Positions 1-5,687 of a stretch of 11,354 bases of DNA are shown in pieces. Position 1 is the first letter of the stretch; every line of letters starts with the position of its first letter. The notes under the pieces are model-generated. The model saw only the letters and a list, made by a program, of their open reading frames with translations. It was not told the origin of the DNA and searched no databases. The DNA comes from an uncultured Anaerostipes sp. (GTDB lineage Bacteria > Bacillota > Clostridia > Lachnospirales > Lachnospiraceae): the NCBI GenBank assembly GCA_900756035.1, contig CAAEIR010000111.1, positions 1 through 11,354 on the forward strand, written 5' to 3'. Both the position numbers and the translations under genes were made by a program.

Positions 1-95
1 AGAATTATCACGCTAATTACTAAGATGAACACACCTATTATGATTTCTCCTCTTAATTTATCATTCCAAAGATGCGCCACATATCTTTCTTCCAT
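1..95 (-). CDS. Small membrane protein, N-terminal part (runs off left edge)
   Basis: Only 31 codons are visible. The N-terminus is charged (MEERYVAHLWNDKLRGE) and is followed by a hydrophobic run rich in I, V, F and L from about residue 18 to the edge, which looks like a membrane segment with the N-terminus inside. The start at 95 was chosen because an AGGAGGAG ribosome binding site sits six bases upstream. An in-frame ATG at 164 would add 23 residues but has no comparable site. It follows the tail chaperone gene on the same strand, where a tape measure gene would be expected, yet it does not begin like a tape measure protein. It could be a holin-like or anchoring protein, or unrelated to the tail module. 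The family is not recognised. Confidence 0.6.
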   Translation of the reverse strand, partial: MEERYVAHLWNDKLRGEIIIGVFILVISVII

Positions 96-187
96 ATCGC
101 TCCTCCTGTTACTCCCGCCTATATCTCTGTGACTTAGAGACGGAGACTGCTTGTATTGATTCATTACATCTTGTATATTTTACTATA

Positions 188-193
188 ATTATA
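188..193 (-). promoter_or_regulatory. Possible -10 box upstream of the left-edge gene
   Basis: On the minus strand TATAAT occurs just after the terminator-like hairpin and about 95 bases before the start at 95. Sequence 16-18 bases upstream (TTCTCT or TTTCTC) is a poor -35. Together with the hairpin it suggests that the left-edge gene may have its own transcript. Confidence 0.35.
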
Positions 194-209
194 TCATGAA
201 CCTCTTAAC

Positions 210-239
210 AGAGAAAAGCATCTTTCGATGCCTTTCTCT
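210..239 (-). terminator. Intrinsic terminator after the tail chaperone
   Basis: The minus-strand RNA folds into a 13-bp stem (one G-U pair) capped by a GAAA tetraloop, with the 3' side reading GAUGCUUUUCUCU. This has the A-rich 5' side, GC core and U-rich 3' side of Gram-positive intrinsic terminators, although part of the U tract is in the stem. The stop codon of the frameshift product (238-240) overlaps its base, so transcription should stop or drop right after the chaperone gene. Confidence 0.7.
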
Positions 240-893
240 ACTCTTTCAGGAGCTTTTGATACTCCCTTAACTCATCAAAAGCCAGGTCTTGTGAAGCCAT
301 TACAAAAGCTCTTTCTCCAGACGACAGCTCTAATATTTCGGATGGAAGTTTTCCCTGATTCTGCCAGATACAATGTAATTTCCAGGCTAGTTCACTAGCC
401 TTAATCAGTTTTTTGCATAATCCTCCAAAGATTCTCGATCTCCATAATATCCACTGATCACGTCAATCTGAATATCTACCGTATCCTTTTCTCCCGCCAT
501 TAAAACTGCATTGATTACATCCACCACAGTGATAATAGGACAACCTCTTTTTTCCAGTGTTCGGATTACCTCAGGATTTTTCCACACAGTATCTCTGTTA
601 ACTGTAGCATAATAAATTTTCCACGCAGATAACTCTTCCACTTTTACTTCTTTTTCCACCGGCGGTAACTGTGGGTTATTAGGATTTGCCATTTTTACAA
701 CAGCATTCTGTCTGGCAGTTAAATATTCCTCTTCACTTAATGGTCTGATTTTAAAGGAAAAATAGATTCTCCCCTTTCTTCGAATCTGAATTTCCTTCTG
801 CAAAGATTCATCATTCTTAAAATCAGCCGCAGCCAAAAGCCCCTGTACCAAATCTAATTCATTTTCCTCTGTTACTTCTACTGTATTTCTCAT
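238..893 (-). CDS. Tail assembly chaperone, -1 frameshift product (gpGT-like)
   Basis: This is the predicted long form of the chaperone made when ribosomes slip -1 at 408-414. The first 162 codons are shared with the short form. After slippage, reading continues CTG ATT AAG and so on for 56 sense codons to a TAG at 238-240, giving about 218 residues. The extension begins LIKASELAWKLHCIWQNQGK and ends in a Leu/Glu-rich probable helix (FDELREYQKLLKE). It has no start codon or ribosome binding site of its own, and its frame is open exactly from the slippery site onward. In many tailed phages the G and GT forms are needed in a set ratio for tape-measure and tail-tube assembly. The signal is directly visible; product formation is inferred. 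Confidence 0.8.
385..414 (-). promoter_or_regulatory. Programmed -1 ribosomal frameshift signal
   Basis: In minus-strand mRNA the zero-frame codons GCA AAA AAC contain the heptamer A AAA AAC (408-414), a canonical X XXY YYZ slippery sequence. Seven bases follow (TGATTAA, with the zero-frame stop TGA immediately after the heptamer), then a perfect 6-bp hairpin GGCTAG-TGAA-CTAGCC at 385-400. Heptamer, spacer length and hairpin all fit the standard architecture, and the -1 frame is open for 56 more codons. Confidence 0.87.
405..893 (-). CDS. XkdN-like phage tail assembly chaperone (short form)
   Basis: This 162-residue acidic protein follows the tail tube gene, the position and size of XkdN in PBSX-type contractile-tail modules. 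Tail assembly chaperones coat the tape measure protein and recruit tube subunits in the cytoplasm, and they are absent from the finished particle. The sequence begins MRNTVEVTEENELDLVQGLL and has a mixed alpha/beta pattern without membrane segments. Its ATG lies behind an AGGAGAT ribosome binding site 10 bases after the tube stop codon. The zero frame stops directly after a slippery heptamer, so this is the G-like form of a G/GT pair. Function is assigned from gene order, size, the frameshift and family resemblance; the resemblance alone is moderate. Confidence 0.8.
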   Translation of the reverse strand: MRNTVEVTEENELDLVQGLLAAADFKNDESLQKEIQIRRKGRIYFSFKIRPLSEEEYLTARQNAVVKMANPNNPQLPPVEKEVKVEELSAWKIYYATVNRDTVWKNPEVIRTLEKRGCPIITVVDVINAVLMAGEKDTVDIQIDVISGYYGDRESLEDYAKN

Positions 894-903
894 AGTTTAT
901 CTC

Positions 904-1395
904 CTATTCTCTTTCTTCATTGCTGCTTGTTAAGTAGTCTTCAAAATTCGGAACTGAATTAATGACAAAGCTCTGACTTCTGGTAATAACCTCTCCCGCT
1001 TTTAGGCTCATTAGATCAAATTCCCCCTCCGGCAGACAGTTTCGAAGCACCAGTCTCTGTTTCTGCTTATCCTGTGCTCTCTCCGCAGTTGTCACAAAGT
1101 CAAAATACGGAATCATCGGCTTCTGCCCTGCACTTCCGTTAACACCTTTTAAAATTGGTTCTACAACCCAATCATCGCGAATCACGGCCTCTGAAAATGT
1201 CAGTGTGAATTTCACTTTATCCGGAATTGCATATTCCTGAAAATCCCCAATCGGCTTATAAGAAATATTGGTAAAAGAAGCTTTCACTTCATAATCTTTT
1301 ACCTCTGCCAAAAGTTTCTCATCTTTTCCCACATAAACATATAATCTTCCGTCATTTCCTGTCATCACGGTACGTACATCCATTTTTTCGTTCAT
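904..1395 (-). CDS. Contractile tail tube protein, XkdM-like (DUF2001)
   Basis: The 163-residue product should polymerise into the inner tube of a contractile tail. The N-terminal stretch with GNDGRLYVYV, then LAEVKDYEVKASF and an IGDFQEY segment, has the beta-rich layout of XkdM/DUF2001 tube proteins, where DGRLFV and LAEVKSFE-type motifs are typical; the C-terminal part also ends in the usual strand region (VINSVPNFEDYL). It lies between sheath and chaperone, the conserved order in PBSX-type tails. The start is set by an AGGAGGAAATT ribosome binding site that overlaps the sheath stop codon, so the two structural proteins are tightly coupled. Length is normal for the family, with no damage visible. 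Confidence 0.88.
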   Translation of the reverse strand: MNEKMDVRTVMTGNDGRLYVYVGKDEKLLAEVKDYEVKASFTNISYKPIGDFQEYAIPDKVKFTLTFSEAVIRDDWVVEPILKGVNGSAGQKPMIPYFDFVTTAERAQDKQKQRLVLRNCLPEGEFDLMSLKAGEVITRSQSFVINSVPNFEDYLTSSNEERE

Positions 1396-1404
1396 AATTT
1401 CCTC

Positions 1405-2826
1405 CTATTCTCCTGTAAAACTAAACTGGTAATTTAAATAAATTTTTTCAAGACTATCAATGTCATATACACGAATGATAAAGTGTACACTGTCCACGCT
1501 GTTATCAGAAGTTTCATCCAAATAAAAATCTGAACCCTGTCTAATTTTCTGTTCTTTTTCCATCTCAATCAACACATCCTTGGCAACCTTAATAAGATTT
1601 GCAATTCCCTGATCATCGCAATTCACTCTTCCGATCAATGGAGCTGTGGTTCTCTCAATTCGGTCAAATAATTCGAATCTGGTCATTGCCCTGCGAATTT
1701 TTTTCCACCCCGCATCCTGATTCTCTTTTAAAAGAGTCAAAGTAGTAACTCCACTGTCAAACCATACTCCGCCTTCCTCATTTGGCGCCAACAAAACCAT
1801 TCCGTTTTGAATTGCCTGAATGTATTCTTCATTTTTTCTCATTTCCAGAGTGTCTGCGGCATCCGGAATCAAAGAATGTACAATTGACTGACTTGCCGGT
1901 GTACATCCGATAACGCCTGCCTGCATTGTCACCGCATCATATCCTTTTCTTTCATTCCCCTCATTGTCAATGTATCCGCTTCCGATGTATACAATGGATT
2001 CTGAATTGATTGCCTTGACTTCCGACAAACGTTCTTCAAAGGATTTTTCGGTATTTCCTACCACACATAGACCTAACGCACCATTTTTCTTTATCCGATC
2101 CATATATGCTTTTAAAAGACTATGAATATTCTTATCTACAGAGTCTGTCACCAGAACATTCCAGCGATATGGTTCAAAAGCTGTGAGCGCCTGACTGTAT
2201 GTATTCACGTCTACCGTTGGATTTTCTCCTCCTGTTGTTTCTTCCTGATAGACATCAGCAAGACTTTTCGCTCCCTCTGCAATTTTTCGGGCAGTGAAAA
2301 TTGTGGAGGCCTTATTCACCAAATCGGTCAAAATCGTAGCTTCATCTGCTTCCCCAGATTCAGAATCAATGCTATACTCCAATGATTCCTTCAATACTGC
2401 ATCCTGATATACAAAAAGCTCCTTTGTCCCTTCCTGTTCAAATTTTTCTCTCAAAATCACCTTAAATGAAAGATCCGTCGGATATCGTGTTGTTAAAGTG
2501 ACTGCTGTCTCCTGCTGATTCGAATCCTTCAATTGAAGAACTCCATTCTCACCTCCGCTGCCTAAGCGATAAACATAAACAGTCGCCGCTCCTGCCTGAA
2601 ATAAATTCAGAGCTCCTTTCACTGTCTGTCCGGTTCCGTACATCTCTTTTACTGTCTCCATGCGATTGTGTACTGTTACTTCTCCCACCGGGCCAAAATC
2701 TGCCTGTACCGGAATGGCAAACACACCTCTCAGTGTAGCCGCAATACCTGAATCAGACGTTTTGGTGTATCTGCGATAAACACCCGGTCTTACTTTTTCT
2801 TCTCCTAATTGATAAATTTCTCCCAT
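1405..2826 (-). CDS. Contractile tail sheath protein, XkdK-like
   Basis: This 473-residue protein is the contractile outer sheath of a phage-type tail. The N-terminus (PGVYRRYTKTSDSGIAATLRGVFAIP) matches the sheath pattern in which a PGVY-like arm precedes the first beta domain. The C-terminal region, with WKKIRRAMTRFELFDRIERT, IGRVNCDDQGIANLI and a final YDIDSLEKIYLNYQFSF strand, resembles the conserved core and C-terminal arm of phage tail sheath proteins. The middle (about residues 90-215) is the variable, surface-exposed insertion. It starts six bases after an AGGAGGTAAG site located in the end of the preceding 57-codon gene. Length is as expected for XkdK-type sheaths, and the frame is intact, so the contractile part of the particle looks buildable. 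Confidence 0.93.
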   Translation of the reverse strand: MGEIYQLGEEKVRPGVYRRYTKTSDSGIAATLRGVFAIPVQADFGPVGEVTVHNRMETVKEMYGTGQTVKGALNLFQAGAATVYVYRLGSGGENGVLQLKDSNQQETAVTLTTRYPTDLSFKVILREKFEQEGTKELFVYQDAVLKESLEYSIDSESGEADEATILTDLVNKASTIFTARKIAEGAKSLADVYQEETTGGENPTVDVNTYSQALTAFEPYRWNVLVTDSVDKNIHSLLKAYMDRIKKNGALGLCVVGNTEKSFEERLSEVKAINSESIVYIGSGYIDNEGNERKGYDAVTMQAGVIGCTPASQSIVHSLIPDAADTLEMRKNEEYIQAIQNGMVLLAPNEEGGVWFDSGVTTLTLLKENQDAGWKKIRRAMTRFELFDRIERTTAPLIGRVNCDDQGIANLIKVAKDVLIEMEKEQKIRQGSDFYLDETSDNSVDSVHFIIRVYDIDSLEKIYLNYQFSFTGE

Positions 2827-2829
2827 AAT

Positions 2830-3003
2830 TTAACTTACCTCCTGATTTTTAAACTCTTCTATCATTTTCTTTGCTTCTGATTTTGTCGCCTCATTCCTGC
2901 CTGATACAGCAAATGCTGCACGAATCAGATCTCCTGTTACTTCAAATACTTCCGGCCTGGAAGCAAATTCTGATACGAAATATTTTGTTTCTTCTTTTTT
3001 CAT
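2830..3003 (-). CDS. Small YqzN/YkzM-like protein upstream of sheath
   Basis: A 57-residue gene sits between the terminator-like gene and the sheath. Its ATG overlaps the previous stop as ATGA (3000-3003), implying translational coupling, and AAGGATG five bases upstream serves as a ribosome binding site. The sequence has FVSEFASRPEVFEVTGDLI, then RNEATKSEAKKMIEEF and ends NQEVS. This F-x6-F...D-L...K-x3-I-E-x-F layout resembles the small YqzN/YkzM proteins that I recall lying before the sheath gene in PBSX and skin-element modules; their role is not known. The assignment is by pattern and position only, but the overlap and coupled ribosome binding sites on both sides strongly support a real gene. 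Confidence 0.75.
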   Translation of the reverse strand: MKKEETKYFVSEFASRPEVFEVTGDLIRAAFAVSGRNEATKSEAKKMIEEFKNQEVS

Positions 3004-3866
3004 CTTACATCCTTCTGCCGCTCAAATTCTATTTGCATTCCCTGCAATGGTTTTGCCGATTCTTCCTCTCTGAGAATTCCATATTGACATTCAACAAAGA
3101 ACTGCCGGTTTTTCAGTGGATTCATAGTATCGTTATACTCTGCTTTCTGAATCAACAAAGTACCGCCGTCACTCATCTGTAACTTTTCTTTTCGAAGAAG
3201 TTTCTCGCTGATACTCTGTATCAGCGATATTTTTTTCGCATAATCCGTCATTACAAAAATGCGAATTCCTGCCTGAACCCATACCGCCTGCCAGTTATCC
3301 GGATGCAGACCCGGCTTTATAGTTTCCAATCTTGTATATACCGCCGGATATTCTGCCCCAGCCTGCCATTCATTCTCCACAGAAGCCTTCGCGACTATCT
3401 TAATTTCCGGAAATGTATCTTGAATCCATTGATTCAGTGTTGTCACAGGACTGAGATGCATCAACTCTCCTTCCTCAAATTTCATCATTTGGAATTTACA
3501 AACTCTGGTCTGAAATATTTCACTTTCCATTTGAAGCGGGTCCTCCGTCATCCCATACCGAGTGCAGATTAACTGTTCATCATCTGCCAAAAAGCAATAC
3601 TCCAGTTTTTCTCTCAGCACTTTACAAATTGAATCTAATTTAGAGACTTCACTGATCTGCTCTTGGATGCATAATTCCAATTTTCCCAGGAAATCATGTT
3701 CCATATTGATATTCTCTTTTACTCTGCAAACGATTCTTGGAAAAATCTGATCTTTTGCCTCTTCAGGAACTCTCTGAATAAAAATGGCAGGCTTCTTTTG
3801 ATATTGCCCCAGAAGTTGACTGAGTTCTTCCAAACCACACAGTCTTTCATAAATTTGCTGCTGCAT
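3000..3866 (-). CDS. Probable tail terminator/completion protein with two tandem domains
   Basis: The 288-residue protein is the first structural-type gene after the regulator. Residues about 40-135 (IFPRIVCRVKEN, then ISEVSKLDSICKVLREKLEYC, then a strand region) and about 170-275 (EYPAVYTRLETIK, then AKKISLIQSISEKLLRKEKLQ, then QFFVECQYGIL) share one layout: an initial (F/Y)P-x-V strand, a long helix with spaced I/L and a K/R-E/R-K-L end, an acidic DG/DD turn, and closing strands. This resembles neck or tail-terminator proteins, usually a single domain of 120-150 residues, that cap the tube and sheath. The start follows an AAAGGAGGTAG site. Function is inferred from position and layout. A tail-specific protein of other function is possible. 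Confidence 0.5.
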   Translation of the reverse strand: MQQQIYERLCGLEELSQLLGQYQKKPAIFIQRVPEEAKDQIFPRIVCRVKENINMEHDFLGKLELCIQEQISEVSKLDSICKVLREKLEYCFLADDEQLICTRYGMTEDPLQMESEIFQTRVCKFQMMKFEEGELMHLSPVTTLNQWIQDTFPEIKIVAKASVENEWQAGAEYPAVYTRLETIKPGLHPDNWQAVWVQAGIRIFVMTDYAKKISLIQSISEKLLRKEKLQMSDGGTLLIQKAEYNDTMNPLKNRQFFVECQYGILREEESAKPLQGMQIEFERQKDVR

Positions 3867-3904
3867 TTTTCTACCTCCTTTCCTTTTTACTTTTGCACCA
3901 TATT

Positions 3905-3918
3905 AGAACTTATGTTCT
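3905..3918. promoter_or_regulatory. LexA/DinR-type SOS box before the structural genes
   Basis: AGAACTTATGTTCT is a perfect 5-bp-arm dyad that matches the Gram-positive LexA core GAAC-N4-GTTC. It lies between the regulator stop (3949) and the first structural gene start (3866), a few bases downstream of a possible TATGAT -10 box at 3932-3937, where a bound repressor could block transcription. Confidence 0.6.
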
Positions 3919-3925
3919 TTTTTGA

Positions 3926-3945
3926 TGTGCTATCATAGTAACACA
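3926..3945 (-). promoter_or_regulatory. Dyad overlapping a possible late promoter
   Basis: The 20-bp element TGTGCTATCATAGTAACACA has matching bases at 7 of 10 symmetric positions. On the minus strand it contains TATGAT (3932-3937), a good -10, with no recognisable -35 at 16-18 bases. A -10 without a -35, just behind the regulator gene, fits an activator-dependent late promoter such as those used by ArpU/Xpf-like proteins. This is inference. Confidence 0.35.
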
Positions 3946-3948
3946 CTT

Positions 3949-4362
3949 TCAATGGGCATTGTGGGCAAAGTGTTGTTTTCTAAAACAATCGTATTTTCTT
4001 GCCGCAGTTCTCCGATCCATTCCCATCTCATCCCCAATCTCCTGCCATCCCAAATTATAAGCAGCACGATAGCGCACAATCATGCGAAGTTCCGGATCAT
4101 CCACTTCTTCGAGCCATATCTCCAATTCTCTTCGGGCATCCAAAAGTCTTTCCACTGTTTTTCTTAATCTTTCTTCCAGCATTACTTTCTTTATTGCCAG
4201 ATTTCCTGTTTTATCTCCAAACTGATTTCCTCCGGGAAGTCCATTGAGTTTTGCCGCACTCGTTTCACTTCTTTGGTTTAATGCTTTTATCTCTTCTTTT
4301 AATTTTTGAATTTCCAGATTAAGATAATAGATTTTATCCAACTCTTTTTGTTCCAATCCCAT
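3949..4362 (-). CDS. DUF1492/ArpU-like late transcription regulator
   Basis: The product (137 residues) has an N-terminal charged coiled-coil region (about 5-32), a second helix (60-86, LEERLRKTVERLLDARREL) and a C-terminal helix-turn-helix like sigma-70 region 4 (about 92-133: ELRMIVRYRAAYNLGWQEIG, then DEMGMDRRTAARKYDCFRKQ). This is the plan of DUF1492/ArpU/RinA-type proteins that switch on late phage operons, and of Xpf, which drives PBSX structural genes. The start at 4362 was chosen because AAAGGTGGT lies just upstream; the ATG eight codons earlier (4386) has no ribosome binding site. It is the first gene of the leftward operon, and the tail genes start 83 bases after it. Confidence 0.78.
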   Translation of the reverse strand: MGLEQKELDKIYYLNLEIQKLKEEIKALNQRSETSAAKLNGLPGGNQFGDKTGNLAIKKVMLEERLRKTVERLLDARRELEIWLEEVDDPELRMIVRYRAAYNLGWQEIGDEMGMDRRTAARKYDCFRKQHFAHNAH

Positions 4363-4390
4363 ATAATACCACCTTTCCTCTTGCATTTAT

Positions 4391-4404
4391 CGAACATATG
4401 TTTT
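4391..4404. promoter_or_regulatory. LexA/DinR-type SOS box before the regulator gene
   Basis: CGAACATATGTTTT matches the Bacillus/Clostridia LexA consensus CGAACATATGTTCG at 12 of 14 positions. It lies in the leader of the leftward operon, about 50 bases downstream of the expected start of the main promoter. It also directly abuts a second possible -10 (TATTAT, minus strand, 4405-4410, with weak -35 AAAACA at 4428-4433). LexA bound here could block either promoter until DNA damage. Confidence 0.65.
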
Positions 4405-4432
4405 ATAATAGTTAAAAAATATATACGTGTTT

Positions 4433-4448
4433 TACTCAATCACGTATA
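4433..4448. promoter_or_regulatory. Operator-like repeat 1
   Basis: TACTCAATCACGTATA is one of three related elements between the divergent repressor and regulator genes, 32 bases (about three helical turns) from repeat 2. The CACGTATA half also pairs with TATACGTG at 4422-4429 as an 8-bp inverted repeat. It sits just downstream of the leftward transcription start. A likely binding site for the repressor at 4612-4917. Confidence 0.55.
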
Positions 4449-4458
4449 CTATAGCTTG

Positions 4459-4487
4459 ATAATATACTCATTTACGTGTATTGTCAA
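4459..4487 (-). promoter_or_regulatory. Main leftward promoter of the tail operon
   Basis: Minus strand: TTGACA (4482-4487), a 17-base spacer, and TATTAT (4459-4464), a near-consensus sigma-A promoter with start expected near 4452. It reads into the regulator gene at 4362. The spacer is almost exactly filled by operator-like repeat 2, so a bound repressor would exclude RNA polymerase. Confidence 0.75.
4465..4480. promoter_or_regulatory. Operator-like repeat 2, inside promoter spacer
   Basis: TACTCATTTACGTGTA lies between the -10 and -35 boxes of the leftward promoter. It shares the TACTCA start and the ACGTRTA end with repeat 1. Position and similarity make it the best candidate for the primary repression site. 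Confidence 0.6.
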
Positions 4488-4495
4488 CATATTTT

Positions 4496-4509
4496 TACTC
4501 ATTTGAGTA
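4496..4509. promoter_or_regulatory. Operator-like repeat 3
   Basis: TACTCATTTGAGTA is the most symmetric of the three elements (TACTCA-TT-TGAGTA) and lies just upstream of the leftward -35 box, between the two divergent promoters. It could help cooperative repression or autoregulate the repressor gene. Confidence 0.5.
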
Positions 4510-4538
4510 CTTTGAGCGTATTCAAATAACATCTCCGA

Positions 4539-4567
4539 TTTACTTGCTATCGCAGATATGATATATT
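4539..4567 (+). promoter_or_regulatory. Possible promoter of the repressor gene
   Basis: TTTACT (4539-4544), a 17-base spacer and TATATT (4562-4567) form a moderate sigma-A promoter 45 bases before the repressor start. It lies outside the three operator-like repeats, so the repressor could stay expressed while it shuts the leftward promoter. Confidence 0.45.
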
Positions 4568-4611
4568 GGATGTAAATTTTCCTAAGATTCAATATTAGAA
4601 AGGTGATTTTT

Positions 4612-4917
4612 ATGGGGATCGGAACGAAACTTACCACATTAATGAAAGAAAAGGAAACCAACGTCAACGAGCTGGCACAAAAAGTCGGAGTTGCTCCTAC
4701 GACAATCTATTCTATGATTAAAAGAGACAGCAAGAAAGCAGACATTGGGCTTCTTGTACGAATCAGTCAGGAACTTGGAGTCACGGCGGAATATTTTTCT
4801 GATGAACCTGTTTCACAAAACTCCTATCATGATCTAAAGAACTTAATTGCCCGAAACGGCAAAGATATGTCTGTTGAAGAGAAATTAGAATTGATTCGTA
4901 TGCTTTCAGATCTTTAA
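4612..4917 (+). CDS. cI-like HTH repressor of the tail locus
   Basis: This 101-residue XRE-family protein has a five-helix DNA-binding domain over residues about 4-62 (KLTTLMKEKETNVNELAQKV, then GVAPTTIYSMIKRD, then IGLLVRISQELGVTAEYF) and a short helical tail (MSVEEKLELIRMLSDL) probably used for dimerisation. The GTG at 4603 is in frame but is part of the AAAGGTGAT ribosome binding site; the ATG at 4612, seven bases further, is the proper start. It is followed after 20 bases by an ImmA-type protease and diverges from the tail operon, as Xre/XkdA in PBSX and ImmR/ImmA in ICEBs1. It should bind the repeats at 4433-4509 and hold the leftward promoter off. Length is normal for single-domain phage repressors that depend on a separate protease. 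Confidence 0.85.
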   Translation: MGIGTKLTTLMKEKETNVNELAQKVGVAPTTIYSMIKRDSKKADIGLLVRISQELGVTAEYFSDEPVSQNSYHDLKNLIARNGKDMSVEEKLELIRMLSDL

Positions 4918-4937
4918 TATCAAAGGATGGATGCTAA

Positions 4938-5687
4938 TTGAATTATACGAAGTCACAGGAAAACATTCAGGAGACAATTTTTCAATTATTTCAACAATCT
5001 CATGTTCAGTATTTTCCACTGGACTGCTTTCAACTGATTGAAGATTGCGGTTACCGCATTATGACTTATCAACAGATGAAACAAACGAATATACAGCTAT
5101 ACGAGTACTGTCGTCTTCTCTCTGATGATGCCTTTCATTTTAAACCAAAAAAACTGGTTGCCTACAATGAGGACCAGTCTTTTTATCGTATCAGATTTTC
5201 TCTTATGCATGAATTAGGGCATATTTTATTGAATCACGAAGGAGATCATCGGGAAAATGAACAGGAGGCAAACTATTTTGCCAGTCACATTCTGGCGCCT
5301 CGTATGGCAGTCCACTATGCAAATCCTAAAGATGCAAGAGAACTTTCTTCAATTTTTCAGATTAGCCATGAAGCCGCCGATATTGCACTTTGCGACTCCA
5401 TAGAATGGTACCGGGACACCAGATACCATATGTCAGATCTGGACTGGAAAATGTATCGACACTTTTATAATAAAACACAAAAGTGTTTTGTTTACCATAG
5501 AGTGCCATGCTTCTACTGTCTGAAGCCTGCTTATAATCTAAGTTATAAAAACTATTCAAAACTTCCTCTATGCACTTCCTGCCTGCGCCGTCAATTCCGG
5601 CAGAACAGAGACATTGCAAGAAAAACGGAACAGCGCGATCCTGCCTTTCGTGCAATCAGAAATTGGGAAGACCGTGAAGTTCCTTAA
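4938..5687 (+). CDS. ImmA/IrrE-type metalloprotease with C-terminal CxxC/CxxC domain
   Basis: The 249-residue protein contains MHELGH at residues 90-95 (the HExxH zinc and catalytic motif) and EQEANYFASHILAP around 108-121, giving the third zinc ligand near E110. This is the ImmA/IrrE (COG2856) signature. Such proteases are activated by DNA damage and cleave the partner repressor. Unlike compact ImmA proteins, it has an extra region with C191-F-Y-C194 and C212-T-S-C215, spaced like a zinc ribbon, then a basic tail. Translation probably starts at TTG 4938, just after a TAA in the same frame and eight bases behind GGATGG; the first in-frame ATG would remove 42 residues. The final zinc-like domain might sense the inducing signal or bind DNA; this is inference. 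Confidence 0.87.
   Translation: MNYTKSQENIQETIFQLFQQSHVQYFPLDCFQLIEDCGYRIMTYQQMKQTNIQLYEYCRLLSDDAFHFKPKKLVAYNEDQSFYRIRFSLMHELGHILLNHEGDHRENEQEANYFASHILAPRMAVHYANPKDARELSSIFQISHEAADIALCDSIEWYRDTRYHMSDLDWKMYRHFYNKTQKCFVYHRVPCFYCLKPAYNLSYKNYSKLPLCTSCLRRQFRQNRDIARKTEQRDPAFRAIRNWEDREVP

Noticed and set aside
3926..3945. CRP-type binding site (TGTGA-N6-TCACA like)
   Set aside because: The arms are TGTGC and ACACA with wrong spacing and inner bases; a phage-regulator dyad is more plausible.
4363..4386. Longer start of the DUF1492-like regulator at 4386
   Set aside because: No ribosome binding site before that ATG, whereas AAAGGTGGT precedes the ATG at 4362.
4449..4667. 72-codon minus-strand frame across the divergent promoter region
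   Set aside because: It overlaps promoters and operators and the start of the repressor gene, without a start signal.
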